DNA of 64,000 nt from Lasioglossum baleicum (GCF_051020765.1 NC_134942.1:1302001-1366000); one strand, 5' to 3'. Shown: positions 19,632 to 34,660, numbered from the stretch's first letter. Numbers and translations are program-made. The notes: generated from the letters alone by a model not told the origin.

Positions 19632-22600
19632 ATAATATTTCATTTTATTCTATATATATTTTATATTCTATATTATAAATTTTATCTTTATCTTTCATTC
19701 CCCTTTATTTTGTCCCCACTTCTTATGTTTGTTGTGTTTTGTCCATTGTATTTATTTACTTATTATTATTTATTTATTTATTGACTTTTATTTTATGTAT
19801 TTTATCTATACACTTTTTACTTTATTGATTTTATCTTTTATTTTATCATATTCTTAAGTTTCATGCGGGTCGACCAGGGGTCACGGGGGGTGGGGGCAGA
19901 CGCGAGACGGAACTCGCCTCTGTCCCCTCCTTGTCGCGTTGCGGAAAAAAATACAATGCAGCGTGTACGAGTATTTGCACATGTATAAAAATCGGATGGC
20001 GCGGTAACAAAAATTCTAAATTATACAGCACAAGTTGCAGCAATGGATGCGCATATGTTAAATTACCTGCATACCGCTGTTTCCTCAAACTGTGTGTTCG
20101 TAACTGGCACTGGGAGGATCGCAGTGCCACCACTGCGAGGAGGCCCAGGACTCTGCGCGGCATACGCTGGAAGAATGTCCAGCGTGGTCGGCACGGCGCA
20201 GAGACCTAAGGGGCGTTATTGGGATGGACCTCACGTTACCGGTCGTGGTCGACCACATGATCGGCAGCGAGAGGTCAAGAGCAGCGTTTGCCTCCTTCTG
20301 CGAGTTTGTGATAACGCAGAAGGAGGCAGCGGAGAGGGAGAGGGAAGCCGGCCCCCTCTCCGCCAGGAGGCTAGCATCGGCGGGGCAACCCCGACGTTGC
20401 CGACGGCCCCCTGTTAAGGGGCCGCAGACGTAAAGGCGGCGGTGGGACTACTTAGTACTTCCACCGCCGCCAAGGGGGGCTGGCCGTTAAGGCGCCCCCG
20501 GGGTGGGCAGGTCGCGGGGGCCGAGGTGGAGCAATAATCCCCTCCCCGCCTCTACAAAGATGCGACCTGCCGGTCGACCCCCCTCCTTTTATTTTATAAT
20601 ATTTCATTTTATTCTATATATATTTTATATTCTATATTATAAATTTTATCTTTATCTTTCATTCCCCTTTATTTTGTCCCCACTTCTTATGTTTGTTGTG
20701 TTTTGTCCATTGTATTTATTTACTTATTATTATTTATTTATTTATTGACTTTTATTTTATGTATTTTATCTATACACTTTTTACTTTATTGATTTTATCT
20801 TTTATTTTATCATATTCTTAAGTTTCATGCGGGTCGACCAGGGGTCACGGGGGGTGGGGGCAGACGCGAGACGGAACTCGCCTCTGTCCCCTCCTTGTCG
20901 CGTTGCGGAAAAAAATACAATGCAGCGTGTACGAGTATTTGCACATGTATAAAAATCGGATGGCGCGGTAACAAAAATTCTAAATTATACAGCACAAGTT
21001 GCAGCAATGGATGCGCATATGTTAAATTACCTGCATACCGCTGTTTCCTCAAACTGTGTGTTCGTAACTGGCACTGGGAGGATCGCAGTGCCACCACTGC
21101 GAGGAGGCCCAGGACTCTGCGCGGCATACGCTGGAAGAATGTCCAGCGTGGTCGGCAAGGCGCAGAGACCTAAGGGACGTTATTGGGATGGACCTCACGT
21201 TACCGGTCGTGGTCGACCACATGATCGGCAGCGAGAGGTCAAGAGCAGCGTTTGCCTCCTTCTGCGAGATTGTGATAACGCAGAAGGAGGCAGCGGAGAG
21301 GGAGAGGGAAGCCGGCCCCCTCTCCGCCAGGAGGCTAGCATCGGCGGGGCAACCCCGACGTTGCCGACGGCCCCCTGTTAAGGGGCCGCAGACGTAAAGG
21401 CGGCGGTGGGACTACTTAGTACTTCCACCGCCGCCAAGGGGGGCTGGCCGTTAAGGCGCCCCCGGGGTGGGCAGGTCGCGGGGGCCGAGGTGGAGCAATA
21501 ATCCCCTCCTCGCCTCTACAAAGATGCGACCTGCCGGTCGACCCCCCTCCTTTTATTTTATAATATTTCATTTTATTCTATATATATTTTATATTCTATA
21601 TTATAAATTTTATCTTTATCTTTCATTCCCCTTTATTTTGTCCCCACTTCTTATGTTTGTTGTGTTTTGTCCATTGTATTTATTTACTTATTATTATTTA
21701 TTTATTTATTGACTTTTATTTTATGTATTTTATCTATACACTTTTTACTTTATTGATTTTATCTTTTATTTTATCATATTCTTAAGTTTCATGCGGGTCG
21801 ACCAGGGGTCACGGGGGGTGGGGGCAGACGCGAGACAGAACTCGCCTCTGTCCCCTCCTTGTCGCGTTGCGGAAAAAAATACAATGCAGCGTGTACGAGT
21901 ATTTGCACATGTATAAAAATCGGATGGCGCGGTAACAAAAATTCTAAATTATACAGCACAAGTTGCAGCAATGGATGCGCATATGTTAAATTACCTGCAC
22001 ACCGCCGTTTCCTCAAACTGTGTGTTCGTCACTGGCACTGGGAGGATCGCAGTGCCACCACTGCGCGGAGGCCCAGGACTCTGCACGGCATACGCTGGAA
22101 GAATGTCCAGCGTTGTCGGCACCGGGCAGAGACCTAAGGGGCGTTATTGGGATGGACCTCTCGTTGCCGGTCGTTGTTGACCACATAATCGGCAGCGAGA
22201 GGTCAAGAGCAGCGTTTGCCTCCTTCTGCGAGATTGTGATAACGCAGAAGGAGGCAGCGGAGAGGGAGAGGGAAGGCGACCCCCTCTCCGTCAGGAGGCT
22301 AGCATCGGCGGGGCAACCCCGACGAGGCCGACGGCCCCCTGTTAAGGGGCCGCAGACGTAATGGCGGCGGTGGGACTACTTAGTACTTCCACCGCCGCCA
22401 AGGGGGGCTGGCCGTTAAGGCGCCCCCGGGGTGGGCAGGTCGCGGGTGGCGAGGTGGAGCAATAATCCCCTCCCCGCCTCTACAAAGGTGCGACCTGCCG
22501 GTCGACCCCCCTCCTTTTATTTTATAATATTTCATTTTATTCTATATATATTTTATATTCTATATTATAAATTTTATCTTTATCTTTCATTCCCCTTTAT

Positions 22601-25600
22601 TTTGCCCCCCTTCTTATGTTTGTTGTGTTTTGTCCATTGTATTTATTTACTTATTATTATTTATTTATTTATTGACTTTTATTTTATGTATTTTATCTAT
22701 ACACCTTTTCATTTATTGATTTTATCTTTTATTTTATCATATTTTTAAGTTTCATGCGGGTCGACCAGGGGTCACGGGGGGTGGGGGCAGACGCGAGCCG
22801 GAACTCGCCTCTGTCCCCTCCTTGTCGCGTTGCGGAAAAAAATACAATGCAGCGTGTACGAGTATTTGCACATGTATAAAAATCGGATGGCGCGGTAACA
22901 AAAATTCTAAATTATACAGCGCAAGTTGCAGCAATGGATGCGCATATGTTAAATTACCTGCATACCGCTGTTTCCTCAAACTGTGTGTTCGTAACTGGCA
23001 CTGGGAGGATCGCAGTGCCACCACTGCGAGGAGGCCCAGGACTCTGCGCGGCATACGCTGGAAGAATGTCCAGCGTGGTCGGCACGGCGCAGAGACCTAA
23101 GGGGCGTTATTGGGATGGACCTCACGTTACCGGTCGTGGTCGACCACATGATCGGCAGCGAGAGGTCAAGAGCAGCGTTTGCCTCCTTCTGCGAGATTGT
23201 GATAACGCAGAAGGAGGCAGCGGAGAGGGAGAGGGAAGCCGGCCCCCTCTCCGCCAGGAGGCTAGCATCGGCGGGGCAACCCCGACGTTGCCGACGGCCC
23301 CCTGTTAAGGGGCCGTAGACGTAAAGGCGGCGGTGGGACTACTTAGTACTTCCACCGCCGCCAAGGGGGGCTGGCCGTTAAGGCGCCCCCGGGGTGGGCA
23401 GGTCGCGGGGGCCGAGGTGGAGCAATAATCCCCTCCCCGCCTCTACAAAGATGCGACCTGCCGGTCGACCCCCCTCCTTTTATTTTATAATATTTCATTT
23501 TATTCTATATATATTTTATATTCTATATTATAAATTTTATCTTTATCTTTCATTCCCCTTTATTTTGTCCCCACTTCTTATGTTTGTTGTGTTTTGTCCA
23601 TTGTATTTATTTACTTATTATTATTTATTTATTTATTGACTTTTATTTTATGTATTTTATCTATACACTTTTTACTTTATTGATTTTATCTTTTATTTTA
23701 TCATATTCTTAAGTTTCATGCGGGTCGACCAGGGGTCACGGGGGGTGGGGGCAGACGCGAGACGGAACTCGCCTCTGTCCCCTCCTTGTCGCGTTGCGGA
23801 AAAAAATACAATGCAGCGTGTACGAGTATTTGCACATGTATAAAAATCGGATGGCGCGGTAACAAAAATTCTAAATTATACAGCACAAGTTGCAGCAATG
23901 GATGCGCATATGTTAAATTACCTGCATACCGCTGTTTCCTCAAACTGTGTGTTCGTAACTGGCACTGGGAGGATCGCAGTGCCACCACTGCGAGGAGGCC
24001 CAGGACTCTGCGCGGCATACGCTGGAAGAATGTCCAGCGTGGTCGGCACGGCGCAGAGACCTAAGGGGCGTTATTGGGATGGACCTCACGTTACCGGTCG
24101 TGGTCGACCACATGATCGGCAGCGAGAGGTCAAGAGCAGCGTTTGCCTCCTTCTGCGAGTTTGTGATAACGCAGAAGGAGGCAGCGGAGAGGGAGAGGGA
24201 AGCCGGCCCCCTCTCCGCCAGGAGGCTAGCATCGGCGGGGCAACCCCGACGTTGCCGACGGCCCCCTGTTAAGGGGCCGCAGACGTAAAGGCGGCGGTGG
24301 GACTACTTAGTACTTCCACCGCCGCCAAGGGGGGCTGGCCGTTAAGGCGCCCCCGGGGTGGGCAGGTCGCGGGGGCCGAGGTGGAGCAATAATCCCCTCC
24401 CCGCCTCTACAAAGATGCGACCTGCCGGTCGACCCCCCTCCTTTTATTTTATAATATTTCATTTTATTCTATATATATTTTATATTCTATATTATAAATT
24501 TTATCTTTATCTTTCATTCCCCTTTATTTTGTCCCCACTTCTTATGTTTGTTGTGTTTTGTCCATTGTATTTATTTACTTATTATTATTTATTTATTTAT
24601 TGACTTTTATTTTATGTATTTTATCTATACACTTTTTACTTTATTGATTTTATCTTTTATTTTATCATATTCTTAAGTTTCATGCGGGTCGACCAGGGGT
24701 CACGGGGGGTGGGGGCAGACGCGAGACGGAACTCGCCTCTGTCCCCTCCTTGTCGCGTTGCGGAAAAAAATACAATGCAGCGTGTACGAGTATTTGCACA
24801 TGTATAAAAATCGGATGGCGCGGTAACAAAAATTCTAAATTATACAGCACAAGTTGCAGCAATGGATGCGCATATGTTAAATTACCTGCATACCGCTGTT
24901 TCCTCAAACTGTGTGTTCGTAACTGGCACTGGGAGGATCGCAGTGCCACCACTGCGAGGAGGCCCAGGACTCTGCGCGGCATACGCTGGAAGAATGTCCA
25001 GCGTGGTCGGCAAGGCGCAGAGACCTAAGGGACGTTATTGGGATGGACCTCACGTTACCGGTCGTGGTCGACCACATGATCGGCAGCGAGAGGTCAAGAG
25101 CAGCGTTTGCCTCCTTCTGCGAGATTGTGATAACGCAGAAGGAGGCAGCGGAGAGGGAGAGGGAAGCCGGCCCCCTCTCCGCCAGGAGGCTAGCATCGGC
25201 GGGGCAACCCCGACGTTGCCGACGGCCCCCTGTTAAGGGGCCGCAGACGTAAAGGCGGCGGTGGGACTACTTAGTACTTCCACCGCCGCCAAGGGGGGCT
25301 GGCCGTTAAGGCGCCCCCGGGGTGGGCAGGTCGCGGGGGCCGAGGTGGAGCAATAATCCCCTCCTCGCCTCTACAAAGATGCGACCTGCCGGTCGACCCC
25401 CCTCCTTTTATTTTATAATATTTCATTTTATTCTATATATATTTTATATTCTATATTATAAATTTTATCTTTATCTTTCATTCCCCTTTATTTTGTCCCC
25501 ACTTCTTATGTTTGTTGTGTTTTGTCCATTGTATTTATTTACTTATTATTATTTATTTATTTATTGACTTTTATTTTATGTATTTTATCTATACACTTTT

Positions 25601-27801
25601 TACTTTATTGATTTTATCTTTTATTTTATCATATTCTTAAGTTTCATGCGGGTCGACCAGGGGTCACGGGGGGTGGGGGCAGACGCGAGACAGAACTCGC
25701 CTCTGTCCCCTCCTTGTCGCGTTGCGGAAAAAAATACAATGCAGCGTGTACGAGTATTTGCACATGTATAAAAATCGGATGGCGCGGTAACAAAAATTCT
25801 AAATTATACAGCACAAGTTGCAGCAATGGATGCGCATATGTTAAATTACCTGCACACCGCCGTTTCCTCAAACTGTGTGTTCGTCACTGGCACTGGGAGG
25901 ATCGCAGTGCCACCACTGCGCGGAGGCCCAGGACTCTGCACGGCATACGCTGGAAGAATGTCCAGCGTTGTCGGCACCGGGCAGAGACCTAAGGGGCGTT
26001 ATTGGGATGGACCTCTCGTTGCCGGTCGTTGTTGACCACATAATCGGCAGCGAGAGGTCAAGAGCAGCGTTTGCCTCCTTCTGCGAGATTGTGATAACGC
26101 AGAAGGAGGCAGCGGAGAGGGAGAGGGAAGGCGACCCCCTCTCCGTCAGGAGGCTAGCATCGGCGGGGCAACCCCGACGAGGCCGACGGCCCCCTGTTAA
26201 GGGGCCGCAGACGTAATGGCGGCGGTGGGACTACTTAGTACTTCCACCGCCGCCAAGGGGGGCTGGCCGTTAAGGCGCCCCCGGGGTGGGCAGGTCGCGG
26301 GTGGCGAGGTGGAGCAATAATCCCCTCCCCGCCTCTACAAAGGTGCGACCTGCCGGTCGACCCCCCTCCTTTTATTTTATAATATTTCATTTTATTCTAT
26401 ATATATTTTATATTCTATATTATAAATTTTATCTTTATCTTTCATTCCCCTTTATTTTGCCCCCCTTCTTATGTTTGTTGTGTTTTGTCCATTGTATTTA
26501 TTTACTTATTATTATTTATTTATTTATTGACTTTTATTTTATGTATTTTATCTATACACCTTTTCATTTATTGATTTTATCTTTTATTTTATCATATTTT
26601 TAAGTTTCATGCGGGTCGACCAGGGGTCACGGGGGGTGGGGGCAGACGCGAGCCGGAACTCGCCTCTGTCCCCTCCTTGTCGCGTTGCGGAAAAAAATAC
26701 AATGCAGCGTGTACGAGTATTTGCACATGTATAAAAATCGGATGGCGCGGTAACAAAAATTCTAAATTATACAGCGCAAGTTGCAGCAATGGATGCGCAT
26801 ATGTTAAATTACCTGCATACCGCTGTTTCCTCAAACTGTGTGTTCGTAACTGGCACTGGGAGGATCGCAGTGCCACCACTGCGAGGAGGCCCAGGACTCT
26901 GCGCGGCATACGCTGGAAGAATGTCCAGCGTGGTCGGCACGGCGCAGAGACCTAAGGGGCGTTATTGGGATGGACCTCACGTTACCGGTCGTGGTCGACC
27001 ACATGATCGGCAGCGAGAGGTCAAGAGCAGCGTTTGCCTCCTTCTGCGAGATTGTGATAACGCAGAAGGAGGCAGCGGAGAGGGAGAGGGAAGCCGGCCC
27101 CCTCTCCGCCAGGAGGCTAGCATCGGCGGGGCAACCCCGACGTTGCCGACGGCCCCCTGTTAAGGGGCCGTAGACGTAAAGGCGGCGGTGGGACTACTTA
27201 GTACTTCCACCGCCGCCAAGGGGGGCTGGCCGTTAAGGCGCCCCCGGGGTGGGCAGGTCGCGGGGGCCGAGGTGGAGCAATAATCCCCTCCCCGCCTCTA
27301 CAAAGATGCGACCTGCCGGTCGACCCCCCTCCTTTTATTTTATAATATTTCATTTTATTCTATATATATTTTATATTCTATATTATAAATTTTATCTTTA
27401 TCTTTCATTCCCCTTTATTTTGTCCCCACTTCTTATGTTTGTTGTGTTTTGTCCATTGTATTTATTTACTTATTATTATTTATTTATTTATTGACTTTTA
27501 TTTTATGTATTTTATCTATACACTTTTTACTTTATTGATTTTATCTTTTATTTTATCATATTCTTAAGTTTCATGCGGGTCGACCAGGGGTCACGGGGGG
27601 TGGGGGCAGACGCGAGACGGAACTCGCCTCTGTCCCCTCCTTGTCGCGTTGCGGAAAAAAATACAATGCAGCGTGTACGAGTATTTGCACATGTATAAAA
27701 ATCGGATGGCGCGGTAACAAAAATTCTAAATTATACAGCACAAGTTGCAGCAATGGATGCGCATATGTTAAATTACCTGCATACCGCTGTTTCCTCAAAC
27801 T
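19632..27801 (+). repeat. 4-mer higher-order repeat, about 2.1 copies (period 3,855 bp)
   Basis: Positions 19632-23486 recur at 23487-27341 and continue to about 27801. Diagnostic variants recur in the same order with offset 3,855: GAGTTTGTGATAAC (20301 and 24156 regions), GGCAAGGCGCAG with GGGACG, CCCCTCCTCGCC, the GTTGTTGACCACATAATC variant (22171 and 26026 regions), CAAAGGTGCG, and GGCCGTAGACG. The left limit is set by TTTCATAATATT at 19629-19640, absent from the partner. The right limit is set by CAAACTATG at 27796. I saw no difference inside in the stretches compared. Confidence 0.85.
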
Positions 27802-29499
27802 ATGTGTTCGTAACTGGCACTGGGAGGATCGCAGTGCCACCACTGCGAGGAGGCCCAGGACTCTGCGCGGCATACGCTGGAAGAATGTCCAGCGTGGTCG
27901 GCACGGCGCAGAGACCTAAGGGACGTTATTGGGATGGACCTCACGTTACCGGTCGTGGTCGACCACATGATCGGCAGCGAGAGGTCAAGAGCAGCGTTTG
28001 CCTCCTTCTGCGAGATTGTGATAACGCAGAAGGAGGCAGCGGAGAGGGAGAGGGAAGCCGGCCCCCTCTCCGCCAGGAGGCTAGCATCGGCGGGGCAACC
28101 CCGACGTTGCCGACGGCCCCCTGTTAAGGGGCCGTAGACGTAAAGGCGGCGGTGGGACTACTTAGTACTTCCACCGCCGCCAAGGGGGGCTGGCCGTTAA
28201 GGCGCCCCCGGGGTGGGCAGGTCGCGGGGGCCGAGGTGGAGCAATAATCCCCTCCCCGCCTCTACAAAGATGCGACCTGCCGGTCGACCCCCCTCCTTTT
28301 ATTTTATAATATTTCATTTTATTCTATATATATTTTATATTCTATATTATAAATTTTATCTTTATCTTTCATTCCCCTTTATTTTGTCCCCACTTCTTAT
28401 GTTTGTTGTGTTTTGTCCATTGTATTTATTTACTTATTATTATTTATTTATTTATTGACTTTTATTTTATGTATTTTATCTATACACTTTTTACTTTATT
28501 GATTTTATCTTTTATTTTATCATATTCTTAAGTTTCATGCGGGTCGACCAGGGGTCACGGGGGGTGGGGGCAGACGCGAGACGGAACTCGCCTCTGTCCC
28601 CTCCTTGTCGCGTTGCGGAAAAAAATACAATGCAGCGTGTACGAGTATTTGCACATGTATAAAAATCGGATGGCGCGGTAACAAAAATTCTAAATTATAC
28701 AGCACAAGTTGCAGCAATGGATGCGCATATGTTAAATTACCTGCATACCGCTGTTTCCTCAAACTATGTGTTCGTAACTGGCACTGGGAGGATCGCAGTG
28801 CCACCACTGCGAGGAGGCCCAGGACTCTGCGCGGCATACGCTGGAAGAATGTCCAGCGTGGTCGGCACGGCGCAGAGACCTAAGGGACGTTATTGGGATG
28901 GACCTCACGTTACCGGTCGTGGTCGACCACATGATCGGCAGCGAGAGGTCAAGAGCAGCGTTTGCCTCCTTCTGCGAGATTGTGATAACGCAGAAGGAGG
29001 CAGCGGAGAGGGAGAGGGAAGCCGGCCCCCTCTCCGCCAGGAGGCTAGCATCGGCGGGGCAACCCCGACGTTGCCGACGGCCCCCTGTTAAGGGGCCGCA
29101 GACGTAAAGGCGGCGGTGGGACTACTTAGTACTTCCACCGCCGCCAAGGGGGGCTGGCCTTTAAGGCGCCCCCGGGGTGGGCAGGTCGCGGGTGGCGAGG
29201 TGGAGCAATAATCCCCTCCCCGCCTCTACAAAGATGCGACCTGCCGGTCGACCCCCCTCCTTTTATTTTATAATATTTCATTTTATTCTATATATATTTT
29301 ATATTCTATATTATAAATTTTATCTTTATCTTTCATTCCCCTTTATTTTGCCCCCCCTTCTTATGTTTGTTGTGTTTTGTCCATTGTATTTATTTACTTA
29401 TTATTATTTATTTATTTATTGACTTTTATTTTATCTATTTTATCTATACACCTTTTCATTTATTGATTTTATCTTTTATTTTATCATATTTTTAAGTTT
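27572..29499 (+). repeat. Near-identical monomer pair M23-M24
   Basis: Both share AAACTATGTG and AAGGGACGTT, found nowhere else together. They differ at GGCCGTAGACG (M23) versus GGCCGCAGACG (M24), and M24 has CTGGCCTTTAAGG. This points to a recent single-monomer duplication. Confidence 0.7.
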
Positions 29500-32400
29500 T
29501 ATGCGGGTTGACCAGGTGGCGGGACGGGGGGAAGGGACAGACGCGAGCCGGAACTCGCCTCTGTCCCCTCCTTGTCGCGTTGCGGAAAAAAATACAATGC
29601 AGCGTGTACGAGTATTTGCACATGTATAAAAATCGGATGGCGCGGTAACAAAAATTCTAAATTATACAGCACAAGTTGCAGCAATGGATGCGCATATGTT
29701 AAATTACCTGCATACCGCCGTTTCCTCAAACTTTGTGTTCGTAACTGGCACTGGGAGGATCGCAGTGCCACCACTGCGAGGAGGCCCAGGACTCTGCGCG
29801 GCATACGCAGGAAGAATGTCCAGCGTGGTCGGCACGGCGCAGAGACCTAAGGGGCGTTATTGGGATGGACCTCACGTTACCGGTCGTGGTCGACCACATG
29901 ATCGGCAGCAAGAGGTCAAGAGCAGCGTTTGCCTCCTTCTGCGAGATTGTGATAACGCAGAAGGAGGCAGCGGAGAGGGAGAGGGAAGCCGGCCCCCTCT
30001 CCGCCAGGAGGCTAGCATCGGCGGGGCAACCCCGACGAGGCCGACGGCCCCCTGTTAAGGGGCCGCAGACGTAAAGGCGGCGGTGGGACTACTTAGTACT
30101 TCCACCGCCGCCAACGGGGGCTGGCCGTTAAGGCGCCCCCGGGGTGGGCAGGTCGCGGGGGCCGTGGTGGAGCAATAATCCCCTCCCCGCCTCTACAAAG
30201 ATGCGACCTGCCGGTCGACACCCCTCCTTTTATTTTATAATATTTCATTTTATTCTATATATATTTTATATTCTATATTATAAATTTTATCTTTATCTTT
30301 CATTCCCCTTTATTTTGCCCCCCCTTCTTATGTTTGTTGTGTTTTGTCCATTGTATTTATTTACTTATTATTATTTATATATTTATTGACTTTTATTTCA
30401 TCTATTTTATCTATACACCTTTTCATTTATTGATTTTATCTTTTATTTTATCATATTTTTAAGTTTTATGAGGGTCGACCTTGGGGCACGGGGGGAGGGG
30501 ACAGACGCGAGCCGGAACTCGCCTCTGTCACCTCCTTGTCGCGTGCGGAAAAAAATACAATGCAGCGTGTACGAGTATTTGCACATGTATAAAAATCGGA
30601 TGGCGCGGTAACAAAAATTCTAAATTATACAGCACAAGTTGCAGCAATGGATGCGCATAAGTTAAATTACCTGCATACCGCCGTTTCCTCAAACTGTGTG
30701 TTCGTCACTGGCACTGGGAGGATCGCAGTGTCACCACTGCGAGGAGACCCAGGACTCTGCGCGGCATACGCTGGAAGAATGTCCAGCGTCGTCGGCACAG
30801 CGCAGAGACCTACGGGGCGTTATTGGGATGGACCTCTCGTTGCCGGTCGTGGTCGACCACATGATCGGCAGCGAGAGGTCAAGAGCAGCGTTTGCCTCCT
30901 TCTGCGAGATTGTGATAACGCAGAAGGAGGCAGCGGAGAGGGAGAGGGAAGCCGGCCCCCTCTCCGCCAGGAGGCTAGGATCGGCGGGGCAACCCCGACG
31001 AGGCCGACGGCCCCCTGTTAAGGGGCCGCAGACGTAAAGGCGGCGGTGGGACTACTTAGTACTTCCACCGCCGCCAAGGGGGGCTGGCCGTTAAGGCGCC
31101 CCCGGGGTGGGCAGGTCGTGGGGGCCGAGGTGGAGCAATAATCCCCACCCCGCCTCTACAAAGATGCGACCTGCCGGTCGACCCCCCTCCTTTTATTTTA
31201 TAATATTTCATTTTATTCTATATATAATTTATATTCTATATTATAAATTTTATCTTTATCTTTCATTCCCCTTTATTTTGTCCCCACTTCTTATGTTTGT
31301 TGTGGTTTGTCCATTGTATTTATTTACTTATTATTATTTATTTATTTATTGACTTTTATTTTATCTATTTTATCTATACACCTTTTCATTTATTGATTTT
31401 ATCTTTTATTTTATCATATTTTTAAGTTTTATGCGGGTTGACCAGGTGGTGGGACGGGGGGAGGGGACAGACGCGAGCCGGAACTCGCCTCTGTCCCCTC
31501 CTTGTCGCGTTGCGGAAAAAAATACAATGCAGCGTGTACGAGTATTTGCACATGTATAAAAATCGGATGGCGCGGTAACAAAAATTCTAAATTATACAGC
31601 ACAAGTTGCAGCAATGGATGCGCATATGTTAAATTACCTGCATACCGCCGTTTCCTCAAACTTTGTGTTCGTAACTGGCACTGGGAGGATCGCAGTGCCA
31701 CCACTGCGAGGAGGCCCAGGACTCTGCGCGGCATACGCTGGAAGAATGTCCAGCGTGGTCGGCACGGCGCAGAGACCTAAGGGGCGTTATTGGGATGGAC
31801 CTCTCGTTGCCGGTCGTGGTCGACCACATGATCGGCAGCGAGAGGTCAAGAGCAGCGTTTGCCTCCTTCTGCGAGATTGTGATAACGCAGAAGGAGGCAG
31901 CGGAGAGGGAGAGGGAAGCCGGCCCCCTCTCCGCCAGGAGGCTAGCATCGGCGGGGCAACCCCAACGAGGCCGACGGCCCCCTGTTAAGGGGCCGCAGAC
32001 GTAAAGGCGGCGGTGGGACTACTTAGTACTTCCACCGCCGCCAAGGGGGGCTGGCCGTTAAGGCGCCCCCGGGGTGGGCAGGTCGCGGGGGCCGAGGTGG
32101 AGCAATAATCCCCTCCCCGCCTCTACAAAGATGCGACCTGCCGGTCGACCCCCCTCCTTTTATTTTATAATATTTCATTTTATTCTATATATATTTTATA
32201 TTCTATATTATAAATTTTATCTTTCTCTTTCATTCCCCTTTATTTTGCCCCCCCTTCTTATGTTTGTTGTGTTTTGTCCATTGTATTTATTTACTTATTA
32301 TTATTTATTTATTTATTGACTTTTATTTTATCTATTTTATCTATACACCTTTTCATTTATTGATATTATCATTTATTTTATCATATTTTTAAGTTTCATG

Positions 32401-32879
32401 CGGGTCGACCAGGGGTCACGGGGGGTGGGGGCAGACGCGAGCCGGAACTCGCCTCTGTCCCCTCCTTGTCGCGTTGCGGAAAAAAATACAATGCAGCGTG
32501 TACGAGTATTTGCACATGTATAAAAATCGGATGGCGCGGTAACAAAAATTCTAAATTATACAGCACAAGTTGCAGCAATGGATGCGCATATGTTAAATTA
32601 GCTGCATACCGCTGTTTCCTCAAACTGTGTGTTCGTAACTGGCACTGGGAGGATCGCAGTGCCACCACTGCGAGGAGGCCCAGGACTCTGCGCGGCATAC
32701 GCTGGAAGAATGTCCAGCGTGGTCGGCACTGCGCAGAGACCTAAGGGGCGTTATTGGGATGGACCTCACGTTACCGGTCGTGGTCGACCACATGATCGGC
32801 AGCGAGAGGTCAAGAGCAGCGTTTGCCTCCTTCTGCGAGATTGTGATAACGCAGAAGGAGGCAGCGGAGAGGGAGAGGG

Positions 32880-34660
32880 AAGCCGGCCCCCTCTCCGCCA
32901 GCAGGCTAGCATCGGCGGGGCAACCGCGGCGAGGCCGACGGCCCCCTGTTAAGGGGCCGCAGACGTAAAGGCGGCGGTGGGACTACTTAGTACTTCCACC
33001 GCCGCCAAGGGGGGCTGGCCGTTAAGGCGCTCCCGGGGTGGGCAGGTCGCGGGGGCCGAGGTGGAGCAATAATCCCCTCCCCCCATCTACAAAGATGCGA
33101 CCTGCCGGTCGACCCCCCTCCTTTTATTTTATAATATTTCATTTTATTCTATATATATTTTATATTCTATATTATAAATTTTATCTTTATCTTTCATTCC
33201 CCTTTATTTTGCCCCCCCTTCTTATGTTTGTTGTGTTTTGTCCATTGTATTTATTTACTTATTATTATTTATTTATTTATTGACTTTTATTTTATCTATT
33301 TTATCTATACACCTTTTCATTTATTGATTTTATCTTTTATTTTATCATATTTTTAAGTTTCATGCGGGTCGACCAGGGGTCACGGGGGGTGGGGGCAGAC
33401 GCGAGCCGGAACTCGCCTCTGTCCCCTATTTGTCGCGTTGCGGAAAAAAATACAATGCAGCGTGTGCGAGTATTTGCACATGTATAAAAATCGGATGGCG
33501 CGGTAACAAAAATTCTAAATTATACAGCACAAGTTGCAGCAATGGATGCGCATATGTTAAATTACCTGCATACCGCTGTTTCCTCAAACTGTGTGTTCGT
33601 AACTGGCACTGGGAGGATCGCAGTGCCACCACTGCGAGGAGGCCCAGGACTCTGCGCGGCATACGCTGGAAGAATGTCCAGCGTGGTCGGCACGGCGCAG
33701 AGACCTAAGGGGCGTTATTGGGATGGACCTCACGTTACCGGTCGTGGTCGACCACATGATCAGCAGCGAGAGGTCAAGAGCAGCGTTTGCCTCCTTCTGC
33801 GAGATTGTGATAACGCAGAAGGAGGCAGCGGAGAGGGAGAGGGCAGCCGGCCCCCTCTCCGCCAGGAGGCTAGCATCGGCGGGGCAACCCCGACGAGGCC
33901 GACGGCCCCCTGTTAAGGGGCCGCAGACGTAAAGGCGGCGGTGGGACTACTTAGTACTTCCACCGCCGCCAAGGGGGGCTGGCCGTTAAGGCGCCCCCGG
34001 GGTGGGCAGGTCGCGGGTGGCGAGGTGCAGCAATAATCCCCTCCCCGCCTCTACAAAGATGCGACCTGCCGGTCGACCCCCCTCCTTTTATTTTATAATA
34101 TTTCATTTTATTCTATATATATTTTATATTCTATATTATAAATTTTATCTTTCTCTTTCATTCCCCTTTATTTTGCCCCCCCTTCTTATGTTTGTTGTGT
34201 TTTGTCCATTGTATTTATTTACTTATTATTATTTATTTATTTATTGACTTTTATTTTATCTATTTTATCTATACACCTTTTCATTTATTGATTTTATCTT
34301 TTATTTTATCATATTTTTAAGTTTTATGCGGGTCGACCAGGGGGCACGGGGGGAGGGGACAGACGCGAGCCGGAACTCGCCTCTGTCACCTCCTTGTCGC
34401 GTGCGGAAAATATACAATGCAGCGTGTACGAGTATTTGCACATGTATAAAAATCGGATGGCGCGGTAACAAAAATTCTAAATTATACAGCACAAGTTGCA
34501 GCAATGGATGCGCATATGTTAAATTACCTGCATACCGCTGTTTCCTCAAACTGTGTGTTCGTAACTGGCACTGGGAGGATCGCAGTGCCACCACTGCGAG
34601 GAGGCCCAGGACTCTGCGCGGCATACGCTGGAAGAATGTCCAGCGTGGTCGGCACGGCAC
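32880..34660 (+). repeat. Duplicated block M28-M30, partner of 37700-40444
   Basis: Shared rare variants GCCAGCAGGCTAGC, GGCGCTCCCGGGG, CCTATTTGTCG, GTGTGCGAG and GAGGTGCAGC recur 4,819 bp downstream. The following stretch (CTCTGTCACC, GGCACGGCACAG) recurs 5,783-5,784 bp downstream. The offsets differ by one monomer because M34/M35 was itself duplicated. Confidence 0.7.
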
